Counted from the stretch's first letter, positions 49,323-59,042 are shown. The stretch: 64,000 nucleotides of DNA from Bacteroidales bacterium (GCA_016709865.1 JADJLX010000005.1:434001-498000); one strand, 5' to 3'. Notes: generated by a model not told the origin, from the letters alone. A program made the numbers and translations.

Positions 49323-49981
49323 TAATCATTCAGAAAATCATTGAGTGGTTTCATTGCTTTAAACGCCTTTACAGTATAATCAAATAAATCATTGCTTACC
49401 ACAAAGTCGTCTTTTACCTCGTTAAATACAAGGTAGCTTTTAAATTTAAGTAGTTCTATATCAGGATGATCTGTGGGGTAGCCTTTTGGTGCTTTTTTTA
49501 ATTTTTCACCATCTATTTTCCCAAAATACTTTATAAAATCTTTATTTTTAATAATCGCCCTGATTTTGGAAGGATCTTCATCAATTTTCTCCCGTATTGC
49601 TGACAACCATGGGGCCGGCGGCATATAAGCCCCGCCTGCGATTATACTTTTCCCAGGTTCAATATGAAAATAGTAACCTGCTAGTTTATCACCGTTTTTC
49701 TTGCCACCTCTCACCATAAAAGCTCCGAAATGAGTTTTATAAGGTGATTTATCATTAGAGAAACGAATATCCCGGTTGAACCTGTATACACAACTCTTGA
49801 CTTCAAGACCTTTCATAATCGGTTCAAAAACAATTATTTCATCCAGAAGACTTTGCACGAATGATTCAAAGTTTCCTCTTGCTTCATTATACTGCGCTTT
49901 GTTCTTCAAAAACCAGTCACGGTTATTATTCTTTCCAATCGCTTTCAGATAGTCGATTGTTGATTTATTAATTGTCTCCAT
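49319..49981 (-). CDS. DUF2461 (TIGR02453) family protein
   Basis: A 220-residue protein from the ATG at 49981. It matches the TIGR02453 pattern (from memory): TIDYLKAIGKNNNRDWFLKNKAQYNEARGNFESFVQSLL at the N-terminus, VYRFNRDIRFSNDKSPYKTHFGAFMVRGG in the middle, and GYYFHIEPGKSIIAGGAYMPPAPWLSAIREKI. The role is unknown. The longer start at 50062 would add 27 residues with a CC pair and is less like the family. It lies between two plus-strand genes. Confidence 0.85.
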   Translation of the reverse strand: METINKSTIDYLKAIGKNNNRDWFLKNKAQYNEARGNFESFVQSLLDEIIVFEPIMKGLEVKSCVYRFNRDIRFSNDKSPYKTHFGAFMVRGGKKNGDKLAGYYFHIEPGKSIIAGGAYMPPAPWLSAIREKIDEDPSKIRAIIKNKDFIKYFGKIDGEKLKKAPKGYPTDHPDIELLKFKSYLVFNEVKDDFVVSNDLFDYTVKAFKAMKPLNDFLNDY

Positions 49982-50081
49982 AAAATCTATCCTTTTTGTA
50001 ACAACCAATTTGACAATAGAACAACAACTGTGCTCTTTTGTTGTTGTATCTTTGTCAATCAAATTTACAAAAGATAATTAA

Positions 50082-51854
50082 ATGGCTGAAGTTCAAAAAA
50101 AGAAGATTACACTTGAAGGTCTGAGGAATGCTTTAAAACTCTACAGTTATATTAAGCCATTCCGTGTTGAATATGGATGGGGTATGTTTTTTCTTTTAGG
50201 TTCAAGTATTGCCAGCCTGGCATTTCCAAAGCTTCTGGGAGAACTGGTAAACTCAGGGAATGCAGGGAATCTTTCAAACGACATAAACCGAATTGGCTTA
50301 TTACTGGTTACTACATTGCTCATACAGTCATTATTCTCATATTTCAGAGTTGTACTTTTTGTTAATGTTACTGAAAAGACTTTAGCGAGCTTGCGACAGA
50401 AAACATATAATCATCTTATTAAGCTTCCGTTGAAATTCTTTGAGAAACACAGGGTGGGAGAGCTGAACAGCCGGATTTCATCCGATATCTCACTGCTTCA
50501 GGAGACTCTTACAACCACACTGGCTGAATTTATCCGTCAGATAATTATTATTACCGGTGGTATAACACTTCTGACGATTACATCGTGGCGACTTACACTA
50601 TTCATGCTGGCAATTTTACCGGGAATGATGATGCTTGCAGTTATATTCGGAAAATTTATCCGCAGGTATTCCAAACAGGTTCAGAGTGAAGTTGCAAAAT
50701 CAAATACAATTGTTGAAGAGACACTTCAGGGAATTCAGATTGTTAAGACATACACAAACGAATTACTTGAAATAGAGAGGTACAGAAAGAGAACTACCGA
50801 GATTGCAGGCATTGGAATGAAAGGAGGAAAGTACAGAGGTGCCTTTTCTGCTTTCATGATCTTTGGTTTATTCGGAGCAATGGTGGCAGTGATCTGGAGG
50901 GGCTCAGCAATGATGGCATCGGGAGTTATTGATGCCGGTGAATTATTTTCATTTGTAATTTATTCCGGCTTTGTCGGGGGAAATTTTGGTGGCATGGCCA
51001 ATGTCTATACCCAGATCCAGAAATTCATAGGTGCTACAGAGGAATTGTTTGAATTATTTAATGAGTCGGAAGAAGAGCTTAATAATGAGTCGGTTATAAA
51101 GAATGAAGAACTTTTGAAAGGAGAAATAACTTTCAAGGACCTCTCTTTCAGATATCCATCCCGGCCTGATGAGGATGTCTTATCTTCTCTTAATCATAAG
51201 ATTACTGCAAATCAGATGGTTGCATTAGTAGGCACAAGCGGAGCAGGAAAATCGACTATCGCTTCTCTTCTGCTTCGGCTTTATGAGCCTACTTCAGGTG
51301 ACATTTATTATGATGGCAGGAAATCACATGAGTATTCTCTGTCAGCACTGCGAAGTCAGATTGCCCTTGTTCCTCAGGATGTTTTCCTTTTTGGCGGAAC
51401 AATAAAGGAGAATATCTCATACGGAAAGCCCGGATCGACCGATGAAGAGATCTATGATGCTGCAGCAAAGGCAAATGCTCTTGAGTTTATTGACAGGTTT
51501 CCGGCAAGACTTGATACAGTTGTTGGTGAGAGAGGAACCCAGCTTTCCGGCGGTCAGCGACAAAGAATTGCAATTGCCAGGGCAGTTCTTAAGAATCCGA
51601 GAATTCTTATCCTCGATGAAGCAACATCTTCCCTCGATTCAGAATCTGAAAGGCTTGTCCAGCAGGCTTTAGAGAATCTGATGGTAGGCAGAACCTCAAT
51701 CGTTATTGCTCACAGGCTTTCTACAATCCGCAAAGCCGATCAGATCCTGGTTCTCGAGCGTGGTACAATCGTTGAGCACGGAACTCATGAGGAGCTTCTA
51801 GGACTGGAAAATGGCATTTACCGAAATCTGAGTTCGCTTCAGTTTGCAGGATAG
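50082..51854 (+). CDS. ABC exporter (fused permease/ATPase, MsbA-like)
   Basis: A 590-residue half-transporter with a six-helix transmembrane domain (about 25-315) and an ABC ATPase (about 345-585). Motifs are Walker A GTSGAGKST, Q loop ALVPQDVFLFGGTI, signature LSGGQRQRIAIARAVL, Walker B ILILDEATSSLDSESE and H-loop SIVIAHRLSTI. It closely resembles lipid-flippase (MsbA) and multidrug half-exporters, which act as homodimers. The cargo cannot be told from sequence. It is divergent from the DUF2461 gene and convergent with the propeller gene. Confidence 0.92.
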   Translation: MAEVQKKKITLEGLRNALKLYSYIKPFRVEYGWGMFFLLGSSIASLAFPKLLGELVNSGNAGNLSNDINRIGLLLVTTLLIQSLFSYFRVVLFVNVTEKTLASLRQKTYNHLIKLPLKFFEKHRVGELNSRISSDISLLQETLTTTLAEFIRQIIIITGGITLLTITSWRLTLFMLAILPGMMMLAVIFGKFIRRYSKQVQSEVAKSNTIVEETLQGIQIVKTYTNELLEIERYRKRTTEIAGIGMKGGKYRGAFSAFMIFGLFGAMVAVIWRGSAMMASGVIDAGELFSFVIYSGFVGGNFGGMANVYTQIQKFIGATEELFELFNESEEELNNESVIKNEELLKGEITFKDLSFRYPSRPDEDVLSSLNHKITANQMVALVGTSGAGKSTIASLLLRLYEPTSGDIYYDGRKSHEYSLSALRSQIALVPQDVFLFGGTIKENISYGKPGSTDEEIYDAAAKANALEFIDRFPARLDTVVGERGTQLSGGQRQRIAIARAVLKNPRILILDEATSSLDSESERLVQQALENLMVGRTSIVIAHRLSTIRKADQILVLERGTIVEHGTHEELLGLENGIYRNLSSLQFAG

Positions 51855-51861
51855 AATGGCG

Positions 51862-53100
51862 TTACTTCCGTATATCAAACGCCATAAGTACCTTACCGTG
51901 ACGCTGATATAGTATCCCTTTATTTATAACAGGATGTGCAAAGTGCTGAGCATTTCCCTTTTTTATTCTGAAAGAGCTGACCTTTTGAATTTTTCCCTGA
52001 TTATAACTTAACAACATTAAGTCACCTTTCTGGGTGTAGTAATAAAGCATATTGTCAGCTGCAATAAGAGCCCCGATACCTATTCTTAGAGAGTCAGTTA
52101 GTACACCTGTTTCAGCATTAATAGCCCTGATGTCAGGTGAAACTGTGCCGCATCCATACATATAATTGTCTATTTTAACAATGCCTCCCATATAACTGTC
52201 GAAGCCCTTATTTCTCCAGACCTGGGTGATACCGGAACCATCATCAGACAGCCGGAGTTTTACAGCGCAGTTACCGTCACCTGCCACATAATAAATTGAC
52301 CCCTTGTCATAAATAACTGTATTGCAATGAGTATCTCCATAACCTGGACCTCTTTTATCGGGAGGATAATTGTCCTGTTCATGTGCCCACAGAAGTTTGC
52401 CATCCTTTGTGTCAAATCCCATTAAATGGTAGGATGAAAAAGTCACAAGAATGCTTCTTCCTCCGTGTTCTATTAGTTTTGGAGGGTTGTATGCTGAAGC
52501 TTCTCCAAATCCTTTATTGGTCCAGATGAGCTTTCCTGTGAACCGGTTTAGCGCTATAACATTATTAATTTTGCCGCCGGCTGTCCAGAATACTTTATCA
52601 CCCTGAATAAGTGGTGCTTCTGAGTGTCCATGCAAAGGTAGAATGCCTTTGAGGTCAATTATAAGATCTTTCGACCATACAACTTTTCCTGTTGTTCTGT
52701 TAAGGCAATAGAGATTCCCCAATCCTGATCCGACGTAGATAAGATCGTCAACAATTGTAGGTATGGTTCTTGAGCCCGGGTATGATTTCATCCATTCTTT
52801 CCCCAGGGTGGTCTGCCACTGTTTTTCGCCTTTCAGGTTGAAACAGTATAGAATCAGCATTGAATCTGTTTCACCGGTAATATAAAAGTTATCCTCAGTA
52901 AATATCGGAGTGACAAATCCATTTCCAATATTGTCTATTGACCATATTTCGCGCGGACCTTCTTCAGGCCACGATTTCAGTAGGTTTGATTCATTGAAGA
53001 TTCCTGTCCGGTCTTTTCCGCGCCATTCATAAATTTTAGTTTTTCCCTGTGGAACAGGCAACAAAAGGAGTAATGGGAATAGGAATGTAATTAGATTCAT
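51862..53100 (-). CDS. secreted PQQ-type beta-propeller protein
   Basis: A 412-residue protein with a signal-like N-terminus (LITFLFPLLLLLPVPQG). It is followed by propeller blades with the pattern of PQQ-binding-like repeats (aromatic/Gly plus WxxxL): KGEKQWQTTLGKEW, YCLNRTTGKVVWSKDLI, IALNRFTGKLIWTNKG, MGFDTKDGKLLWAHEQ, IRAINAETGVLTDSL. There is no dehydrogenase catalytic region. Such domains in Bacteroidota are often scaffold or sensor modules, and BamB-like roles are possible but unproven. Expressed separately from the preceding gene. Confidence 0.8.
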   Translation of the reverse strand: MNLITFLFPLLLLLPVPQGKTKIYEWRGKDRTGIFNESNLLKSWPEEGPREIWSIDNIGNGFVTPIFTEDNFYITGETDSMLILYCFNLKGEKQWQTTLGKEWMKSYPGSRTIPTIVDDLIYVGSGLGNLYCLNRTTGKVVWSKDLIIDLKGILPLHGHSEAPLIQGDKVFWTAGGKINNVIALNRFTGKLIWTNKGFGEASAYNPPKLIEHGGRSILVTFSSYHLMGFDTKDGKLLWAHEQDNYPPDKRGPGYGDTHCNTVIYDKGSIYYVAGDGNCAVKLRLSDDGSGITQVWRNKGFDSYMGGIVKIDNYMYGCGTVSPDIRAINAETGVLTDSLRIGIGALIAADNMLYYYTQKGDLMLLSYNQGKIQKVSSFRIKKGNAQHFAHPVINKGILYQRHGKVLMAFDIRK

Positions 53101-53161
53101 AGATTATTATTTTACAGTAGAAATTAAGCTGCAAAGATACTTTCCTAACTTAAAGTATTTA

Positions 53162-53225
53162 AAAAAAAGTAAATAAAAATGGGATATGGTCCGCTAAAAC
53201 CCTGGTTTTATACTTCACATATCCC
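53162..53225 (-). terminator. intrinsic terminator (minus strand)
   Basis: Outer arms GGGATATG / CATATCCC (53181-53188 and 53218-53225) enclose an inner TAAAACC / GGTTTTA. On the minus strand the hairpin is followed by an A/T-rich tail with TTTTT and TTTTTTTT. It ends the minus-strand gene at 53258. Confidence 0.7.
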
Positions 53226-53257
53226 GCAACTTACGAGGTGGAAACAATAGTTACCGA

Positions 53258-53725
53258 TTATTGCTTGTCGTAAACCATTGTCTCAGCCATTTCGCCGAAT
53301 GATGACGAAGCGCTGGATTCAATAACTAAATTGGATCCATCCATCTTATACACTTCAGTAACGATCATTTCATTACCATCGCCCATCGCGAATTTTGTTA
53401 TGCATTTAATCGACTTTTTATCCTCAGATAAAGTTAGTGTAGACTTTTTCTGTGTATCCTGCCAGCCAGCATTTACACACTCTTTGCCATCCAGAGTAAA
53501 CTTATCCTTAGTTGTGAATTCCTGATCCTGAAAGCTTGAGTGTCTCTCAACATTGAGCTCATTAGCACCCTGCGTTATTATGATCTCTTTAGGAGCCATG
53601 CTGAACTGGTCACCCAGTTTGCTTTTTGTATTGTTCAGTTTCCAAGAACCTGAGAAATCGGCTACCTGGGCTGAGATTACTGATGAAATCAGGAAAGCAG
53701 CAAAAACCAAGAAATTTCTTTTCAT
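53258..53725 (-). CDS. small secreted protein, lipocalin-like pattern
   Basis: A 155-residue protein from the ATG at 53725, with signal peptide MKRNFLVFAAFLISSVISAQ. The mature part begins VADFSGSWKLNNTKSKLGDQF, a start typical of secreted lipocalin-like and DUF-type barrels (GxW in FSGSWKL). Alternating strands follow (EIIITQGANELNVERHSSF, KFTLDGKECVNAGWQDTQKKSTLTLSEDKKSIKCITKF, EMIVTEVYKMDGSNLVIESS). A Cys pair could form a disulfide. Function unknown. The longer reading from 53821 adds 32 residues before the signal. Confidence 0.72.
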   Translation of the reverse strand: MKRNFLVFAAFLISSVISAQVADFSGSWKLNNTKSKLGDQFSMAPKEIIITQGANELNVERHSSFQDQEFTTKDKFTLDGKECVNAGWQDTQKKSTLTLSEDKKSIKCITKFAMGDGNEMIVTEVYKMDGSNLVIESSASSSFGEMAETMVYDKQ

Positions 53726-53852
53726 AATTAATAATTTTAAGTTAAATCCAATATTTTTCAGGAAGTTAAGTAACAATAGATATTTACACCTAAAGTTATA
53801 TAAATTTTGAAATATCCCCAAGGTGAGAAATAAACGATAAATTATTATAAAT

Positions 53853-55081
53853 TTGAAATGTATAAAGATAAATTCAAAACAGGTGAAACATAGTTTCAGA
53901 ATAAGGTTACTTTTTAATAGCTACTTATTCTTTTTCTTGCTTGTATTGGCATGCAATAGCTGCAGTCCTGTTCCGGAAAATAAGTTCCAATCTGAAATAG
54001 ACAGAATTGCACTGAAATACATAGCTGACAAACGAGAAGCTATATGTAATATTACTGCAGCAACTTATGGAAAGGACAGGATAATTGTGAAAGGTGAAAC
54101 TACAATTCCGGAGATTAAATCTGATATAATTAATGCTTTAGCTAAATCTGATATTGGTCTAATAGACAGCATCATAATACTTCCTGACACCTCTTTATAC
54201 AAGAAATGTTTTGGTGTCGTGACATTGAGTGTTGCCAACCTGAGGAAAGAACCTATGCACAAATCAGAACTTGTTTCCCAGGCTATTCTTGGTACACCTG
54301 TTATAGTACTAAAAACGGAGGAGTCTTGGGTATTGGTAAGGACACCAGACAAATACATCTCCTGGACAGAGAAATCGTCCCTGATGTTGATGGACAAAAT
54401 GAATTCTCCAACTGGAAAAGTGAAGTGAAAGTAATATTTACCGAAAATTCAGGATGGGTATATACATCTGCCGATGAATCAGGAGTTGTTGGAGATCTAG
54501 TTTCAGGAGCAATTCTTATTAAAACAGGTGAATCAGGTAAATATGTAAATATTACATTTCCGGATGGGAGGGCAGGGGTCATAAGAAAGTCTTCATCTGT
54601 TGAGTATCCGCACTGGAAAAATGATAGACTGGTAACACCAGATGAAGTAATTAAAACTGCATTCACTTTCCTTGGATTACCATATTTGTGGGGAGGAACA
54701 TCTTCAAAAGCAGTTGATTGCAGTGGTTTTATGCAATCGGTTTTCTTCAGAAACGGTCTCATTCTGTCAAGAGATGCATCTTTGCAGGCATTGCATGGTG
54801 ATCATGTAAGTGTATCAGAAGGTTATTCTGATCTGCAAAAAGGAGATCTGCTTTTTTTCGGAACACGTGATGAAAAAGGTGATCATGTTACTCATGTAGC
54901 TCTTTACATAGGTGATAGTGAATTCATTCATGCCTCATCGAGAGTAATGATTAATAGTCTGGATTCATCCAGGACGAACTTCAGCAGTTTCAGAAAGAAT
55001 TCTTTACTGTCCGCCCAGAGAATACTGGGAGCAGAGGATGATTCAGGAATCGTGCATGTCAGCTCTCATGAACTGTATTGA
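53853..55081 (+). pseudogene. NlpC/P60 peptidase with SH3 domains, broken by a frameshift near 54396
   Basis: Two overlapping frames encode one protein. The first (53853-54428) has a lipoprotein signal (LFFFLLVLACNSCSP) and an SH3b domain (VVTLSVANLRKEPMHKSEL, then LGTPVIVLKTEESWVLVRTPDKYISW), stopping just after MDKMNS. The second, open through 54206-55081, continues NEFSNWKSEVKVIFTENSGWVY with a second SH3 and the NlpC/P60 domain: catalytic Cys in AVDCSGFMQSVF, His in HVTHVALYIG and a third in FIHASSRV. Adding one A to the AAAA at 54396-54399 joins them into about 409 residues. The product would cut gamma-D-Glu-diaminopimelate peptides. Either a real inactivating frameshift or an assembly/sequencing error. 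The epimerase gene starts 49 bases on. Confidence 0.85.
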
Positions 55082-55130
55082 AAATCAGGCTGTTTATAAT
55101 ATTAGTAATAGAAAACACAGAGAATTCAGG

Positions 55131-56276
55131 ATGAATAATAGAAGAAAATTTATTAAAAATTGCACAATGCTTGCAGCAGGAGGAGTTGGATTCTCATATA
55201 TTTCATTTGGTTGTCAGAATTCAAAGTCAGATCAGAAAAATCCCGGGAAAAATGGCAAAATAGTTTTCAGGTTCAAACCTTACGAGTTACAGCTAAAACA
55301 CGTTTTTACACTTGCTTCCGGATCAAGAAGTACAACTCCTGTAATGCTCACAGAGATAGAATATGATGGAGTTATAGGTTATGGTGAAGCATCCATGCCG
55401 CCATATCTCGGAGAAAGTCATGAAACGGCAACACAGTTTCTGAAAAAGATAGATCTTTCGAACTTCTCCAGCCCCTTTCTGATGGAAGAAATTCTTGCAT
55501 ATACTGATAAGCTGACACCAGGCAACTATGCAGCCAAGGCTTCTGTTGATATAGCCCTTCATGATCTTGTTGGCAAGCTCATGAATCAGCCATGGTACCG
55601 GATTTGGGGACTAAATCCTGAAAATACTCCAAATACTTCATTTACAATTGGTATTGATAAGCCTGAAGTAGTAAAAGAAAAGGTTCGTGAAGCATCCCCA
55701 TATAAGATTCTCAAAGTAAAGCTTGGTCAGGGAAACGATAAAGAGATGATAGAGACTGTAAGAAGTGTGACAGATACACTTATTTGTGTGGATGTTAATC
55801 AGGGCTGGGCCGATAAAAAGATGGCTCTTGAAATGACCTTTTGGCTTAAAGAACAGGGAGTTGTATTTGTTGAGCAGCCAATGCCAAAAGCTAATGTTGA
55901 TGATATCGCCTGGCTGACGCAAAACAGTCCGCTACCGATAATAGCCGATGAAGCAATTCAGACAATTGCTGATTTTAAGGGAATCCAGGGTGCTTATAGC
56001 GGAATCAATATTAAGCTGATGAAATGTGGCGGGATGAGAGCTGCCTATACCATGATTGGCATGGCAAGAGCGCTTGGGATGAAGGTTATGGTTGGTTGTA
56101 TGACAGAAACATCATGTGCCGTATCAGCTGCTTCACAGCTTTCTCCAATGGTCGACTGGGCTGATCTTGATGGTAATCTGCTGATCAGTAATGATGTTTT
56201 TGAGGGAGTTACTGTAGTGGATGGTAAGGTGACATTGCCGGATAGACCAGGCATAGGGATAATACCGAAAAGTTAA
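55131..56276 (+). CDS. dipeptide (L-Ala-D/L-Glu) epimerase, enolase superfamily
   Basis: A 381-residue protein with a twin-arginine-type signal (MNNRRKFIKNCTMLAAGGVG). The enolase-superfamily barrel shows the catalytic Lys pair in ILKVKLGQ, metal ligands in CVDVNQGW, FVEQPMP and IADEAIQT, the second-side Lys in INIKLMKCGG, and DLDGNLLISND at the C-terminus, which marks dipeptide epimerases. The enzyme interconverts L-Ala-D-Glu and L-Ala-L-Glu from peptidoglycan peptides. It sits between an NlpC/P60 peptidase and a serine hydrolase, as in Bacteroides dipeptide-epimerase loci. The earlier start at 55038 overlaps the peptidase gene and is less likely. Confidence 0.9.
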   Translation: MNNRRKFIKNCTMLAAGGVGFSYISFGCQNSKSDQKNPGKNGKIVFRFKPYELQLKHVFTLASGSRSTTPVMLTEIEYDGVIGYGEASMPPYLGESHETATQFLKKIDLSNFSSPFLMEEILAYTDKLTPGNYAAKASVDIALHDLVGKLMNQPWYRIWGLNPENTPNTSFTIGIDKPEVVKEKVREASPYKILKVKLGQGNDKEMIETVRSVTDTLICVDVNQGWADKKMALEMTFWLKEQGVVFVEQPMPKANVDDIAWLTQNSPLPIIADEAIQTIADFKGIQGAYSGINIKLMKCGGMRAAYTMIGMARALGMKVMVGCMTETSCAVSAASQLSPMVDWADLDGNLLISNDVFEGVTVVDGKVTLPDRPGIGIIPKS

Positions 56277-56284
56277 ACACATAA

Positions 56285-56318
56285 GGATTGCTTCGTCGCA
56301 CACTCCTCGCAATGACTG
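56285..56318. repeat. interspersed GATTGCTTCGTCG...CTCGCAATGAC repeat
   Basis: GGATTGCTTCGTCG is followed by CTCGCAATGAC, forming a short imperfect inverted repeat (ATTGC/GCAAT). This wording recurs in intergenic spaces of many bacterial genomes (from memory). It lies between the epimerase stop and the serine hydrolase start. Confidence 0.5.
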
Positions 56319-56338
56319 ACTAATAAATAGTAAAAACA

Positions 56339-57697
56339 ATGACAAGAACCACAAAAAGAGTACTTTACGGAGTACTTGCATTCTTTGGAGCAGTTATTTT
56401 AGGAGGCTGCATCTACCTTAATACTTTGCTGCCTATAATTACTGGATATGCTGCAAAAAACCTTTGTTCTGCCGTGTTTGTCTCGGGAAGAGAACAAAAT
56501 GATGTTGAAAACGTTGATCTCAATTTCTCATTCATTAAGTATACCAAAAACAAGGTTGATATAAATAATAAGAGTGTTACAAGTCGTTTTCTATGGAGAA
56601 AGTCAAAAGCAATCTACAGGGAAGGATTTGGCGTCACACTTTTGAGGGATTTCAAGGAAAAGGAACTGCGTTCTGAGAAATATCCACTGAGTGTTAAGTC
56701 AGGATATTCGCAGGATACAATCGCATGGCCGTTAGGAGATGTTATACCAGACACTGTAACCGGTATTAATCTGGAAGCTCTTAATGCAATAACAAAAAGT
56801 CTGATTGAAGATAATGCTTATACAGGCAATGCATTTGCATTCATGGTTCTGCATAAAGGAATTCCGGTAGCAGAGGCATATAAACCGCAGTTTAACAGTA
56901 AAACAAGGTTTCTCAGCTGGTCGATGGCAAAGAGTTTCACAAATGCAATTGTTGGCGTACTTGTGAAAGAGGGAAAAATCGATATTCAGTCACCGGCAGA
57001 TATTGAAGAATGGAAGGCAGATGAAAGAAGCAAAATAACAATGAATGACCTGATGCAGATGCAGAGCGGTCTTAAATGGAATGAAGATTACGGTAACAGA
57101 TCGTCTGTTAATGTTATGCTTCATTGTGAAAGTGATATGGGAAGATATTCTTTTGAACAACCGCTTGAACATAATCCGGGTACATTCTGGTATTACTCAT
57201 CAGGAACTACAAATATAGTTAACTGGTTGATTCGTAAGCAGTTTCCTGATGATTCTACTTATTATCAGTTTCCTTATACCGAACTGTTTTTTAAGACAGG
57301 AATGCCTGATATTATTTTTGAAGTTGATCCTACAGGTACAAGGATCGGATCTTCATACCTGTATGCTACAGCCCGCGACTACGCCAGGTTCGGGCTTCTA
57401 TATCAGAATGATGGCGTTTTTAATGGCGAAAGAATCCTTCCTGAAGGATGGGTAAAATATACAACATCAGAAGCTAAGGCAAGCGGAGGAGAATACGGAT
57501 CTTTCTTCTGGCTGAATAAGAGCAAAAAACTCCCGTCAGCACCTGAAGATATGTATATGTGTGTCGGACACGATGGGCAGAGAATTTTCATTATGCCTTC
57601 ACAGGAATTGGTAGTTGTAATATTGGGATATTCTTCAACATCAAAAGGAGGAATGGATTTTGACAGGTTGCTTAAGGATATTCTGAATACTCTTTAA
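56339..57697 (+). CDS. serine hydrolase, beta-lactamase family
   Basis: A 452-residue penicillin-binding/beta-lactamase (class C-like) fold protein. It has a signal or anchor (about 7-33). The active-site SxxK is SWSMAKSFTNAI, followed by the Tyr motif FWYYSSGTTN and a C-terminal HDGQRIFIMPSQ in the KTG position. The EstB/AmpC-type layout (MQSGLKWNEDYGN, ARDYARFGLLYQNDG, WVKYTTSEAKASGG) fits broad serine hydrolases such as D-Ala-D-Ala or muropeptide carboxypeptidases. The context suggests peptidoglycan-peptide trimming rather than antibiotic resistance. Confidence 0.85.
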   Translation: MTRTTKRVLYGVLAFFGAVILGGCIYLNTLLPIITGYAAKNLCSAVFVSGREQNDVENVDLNFSFIKYTKNKVDINNKSVTSRFLWRKSKAIYREGFGVTLLRDFKEKELRSEKYPLSVKSGYSQDTIAWPLGDVIPDTVTGINLEALNAITKSLIEDNAYTGNAFAFMVLHKGIPVAEAYKPQFNSKTRFLSWSMAKSFTNAIVGVLVKEGKIDIQSPADIEEWKADERSKITMNDLMQMQSGLKWNEDYGNRSSVNVMLHCESDMGRYSFEQPLEHNPGTFWYYSSGTTNIVNWLIRKQFPDDSTYYQFPYTELFFKTGMPDIIFEVDPTGTRIGSSYLYATARDYARFGLLYQNDGVFNGERILPEGWVKYTTSEAKASGGEYGSFFWLNKSKKLPSAPEDMYMCVGHDGQRIFIMPSQELVVVILGYSSTSKGGMDFDRLLKDILNTL

Positions 57698-57701
57698 AAT
57701 G

Positions 57702-57725
57702 CTTAGCGCCTTAGCGTCATAGCGA
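57702..57725. repeat. TTAGCG short repeat
   Basis: Three TTAGCG/TAGCG units about 9 bases apart (TTAGCGCC TTAGCGTCA TAGCGAG) follow the serine hydrolase stop and run up to the permease start. It is one of the window's short-unit intergenic repeats. Confidence 0.45.
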
Positions 57726-57740
57726 GAAAGAAAACAGGAA

Positions 57741-59042
57741 ATGACAGAAGATGAAGGTCTGAAAAGGGAAATAGGGTTGTGGGGGCTTGTTTCCAATTCC
57801 ATTAATATTATTATAGGCGCAGGAATATTTATCCTGCCGGCACTTGTAGCAGAAAGGCTTGGATCGGGAAGTATCTGGGCATATCTTGTTTGCGGTTTTC
57901 TGATGATTTTCATAATGCTGTGTTTTGCTGAGATTGGTTCGATGATTACCAGGACCGGCGGGGCTTATTCATATATTGAGACAGCTTTTGGTAAGTATGC
58001 CGGTTTCATGACAACCAACATATTTATCTTTGGAGCAGCCATTATGGCTAATGCTGCAGTGGCAAATGGTCTTGCTGATACACTTGCATATTTTATACCG
58101 CAATTTGAGTTACAGTGGGTAAGAATTCTGTTTTTTGGTGTAGTCTTCGGAGGACTGGCATATTTAAATATCAGAGGGATTAAGAATGCTATTATGATTG
58201 TGAAAATTAACACTATAGCAAAGCTGGTACCATTACTGATGATTGGTTTACTCGGATGGTTCTTTATTAATCCGTCAGATAGTCAGGTAGTTGCCACTAA
58301 TTCGTCAAGGGACCTTGGCGAGATATCTCTTATATTGCTATTTGCATTTGTTGGTGCCGAAACAGCCCTGAATGTAAGCGGAGAGATTAAAAATCCTGTA
58401 AAAACTATTCCAAAGGGCATTATGCTCAGTATTTTGATTGTTGTTATCCTTTATATTCTTATTCAGCTTACAGTTCAGGGTATACTTGGCAGCTCAATAG
58501 TTGATTTTCGCAATGCGCCATTGGCTGAGGCCGGCAAGCGTATGTTCGGACCAATCGGAGTTACAATTGTTTTGGTTGGTGCTTCATTTTCGATGTTTGG
58601 AAATATAAGTGGAATGGTTCTTAATATGCCAAGGATTCTTTTTGCAGCAGCCAGGGACAAAGTACTTAAATCAGAGGCACTTGCGTCGGTGCATCCAAAA
58701 TTCAGAACACCATATGTTTCAATAATTGTTTATGCAGCCATTGGATTCATTTTTGCTTCAATTGGAGAATTTCGGCAACTAGCAATGCTTTCAAGTGCTT
58801 CATATTTATTGATTTATCTGGGAGTGATACTTGCACTTATCCGGTTCAGGATTAAAAACTACGGAGAAAAGGGTCATTACCGGATACCTGGCGGGTATAT
58901 AATTCCGGGAATCAGTATTCTTACAATAATATGGGTATTGTCAAATCTTCCTTTAAAGGAATTGGGAGCAATGGCGATATTTATTATTATTCTGACGGTT
59001 GTGTATTTTATTTATAGATTGGTTAGAAAGGAAGAAGCGTAA
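57741..59042 (+). CDS. APC-family amino acid permease
   Basis: A 433-residue transporter with about 12 membrane helices and the APC core. It begins GLKREIGLWGLVSNSINIIIGAGIFILPALVAERLG (helix 1 with GAGIF). MLCFAEIGSMITRTGGAYSYIETAFGKYAGFM follows, then LILLFAFVGAETALNVSGEIKNPVKTIPKGI and RILFAAARDKVLKSEALASVHPKFRTPYVSII. It imports amino acids or small peptides' products. Placed after the peptidase, epimerase and hydrolase, it probably completes a muropeptide salvage cluster (inference). The stop lies inside the GCGTAAA repeat. Confidence 0.93.
   Translation: MTEDEGLKREIGLWGLVSNSINIIIGAGIFILPALVAERLGSGSIWAYLVCGFLMIFIMLCFAEIGSMITRTGGAYSYIETAFGKYAGFMTTNIFIFGAAIMANAAVANGLADTLAYFIPQFELQWVRILFFGVVFGGLAYLNIRGIKNAIMIVKINTIAKLVPLLMIGLLGWFFINPSDSQVVATNSSRDLGEISLILLFAFVGAETALNVSGEIKNPVKTIPKGIMLSILIVVILYILIQLTVQGILGSSIVDFRNAPLAEAGKRMFGPIGVTIVLVGASFSMFGNISGMVLNMPRILFAAARDKVLKSEALASVHPKFRTPYVSIIVYAAIGFIFASIGEFRQLAMLSSASYLLIYLGVILALIRFRIKNYGEKGHYRIPGGYIIPGISILTIIWVLSNLPLKELGAMAIFIIILTVVYFIYRLVRKEEA

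Noticed and set aside
54396..54399. Programmed ribosomal frameshift in the NlpC/P60 gene
   Set aside because: Only AAAA is present, without a long slippery heptamer or a clear downstream structure; a mutation or sequencing error is simpler.
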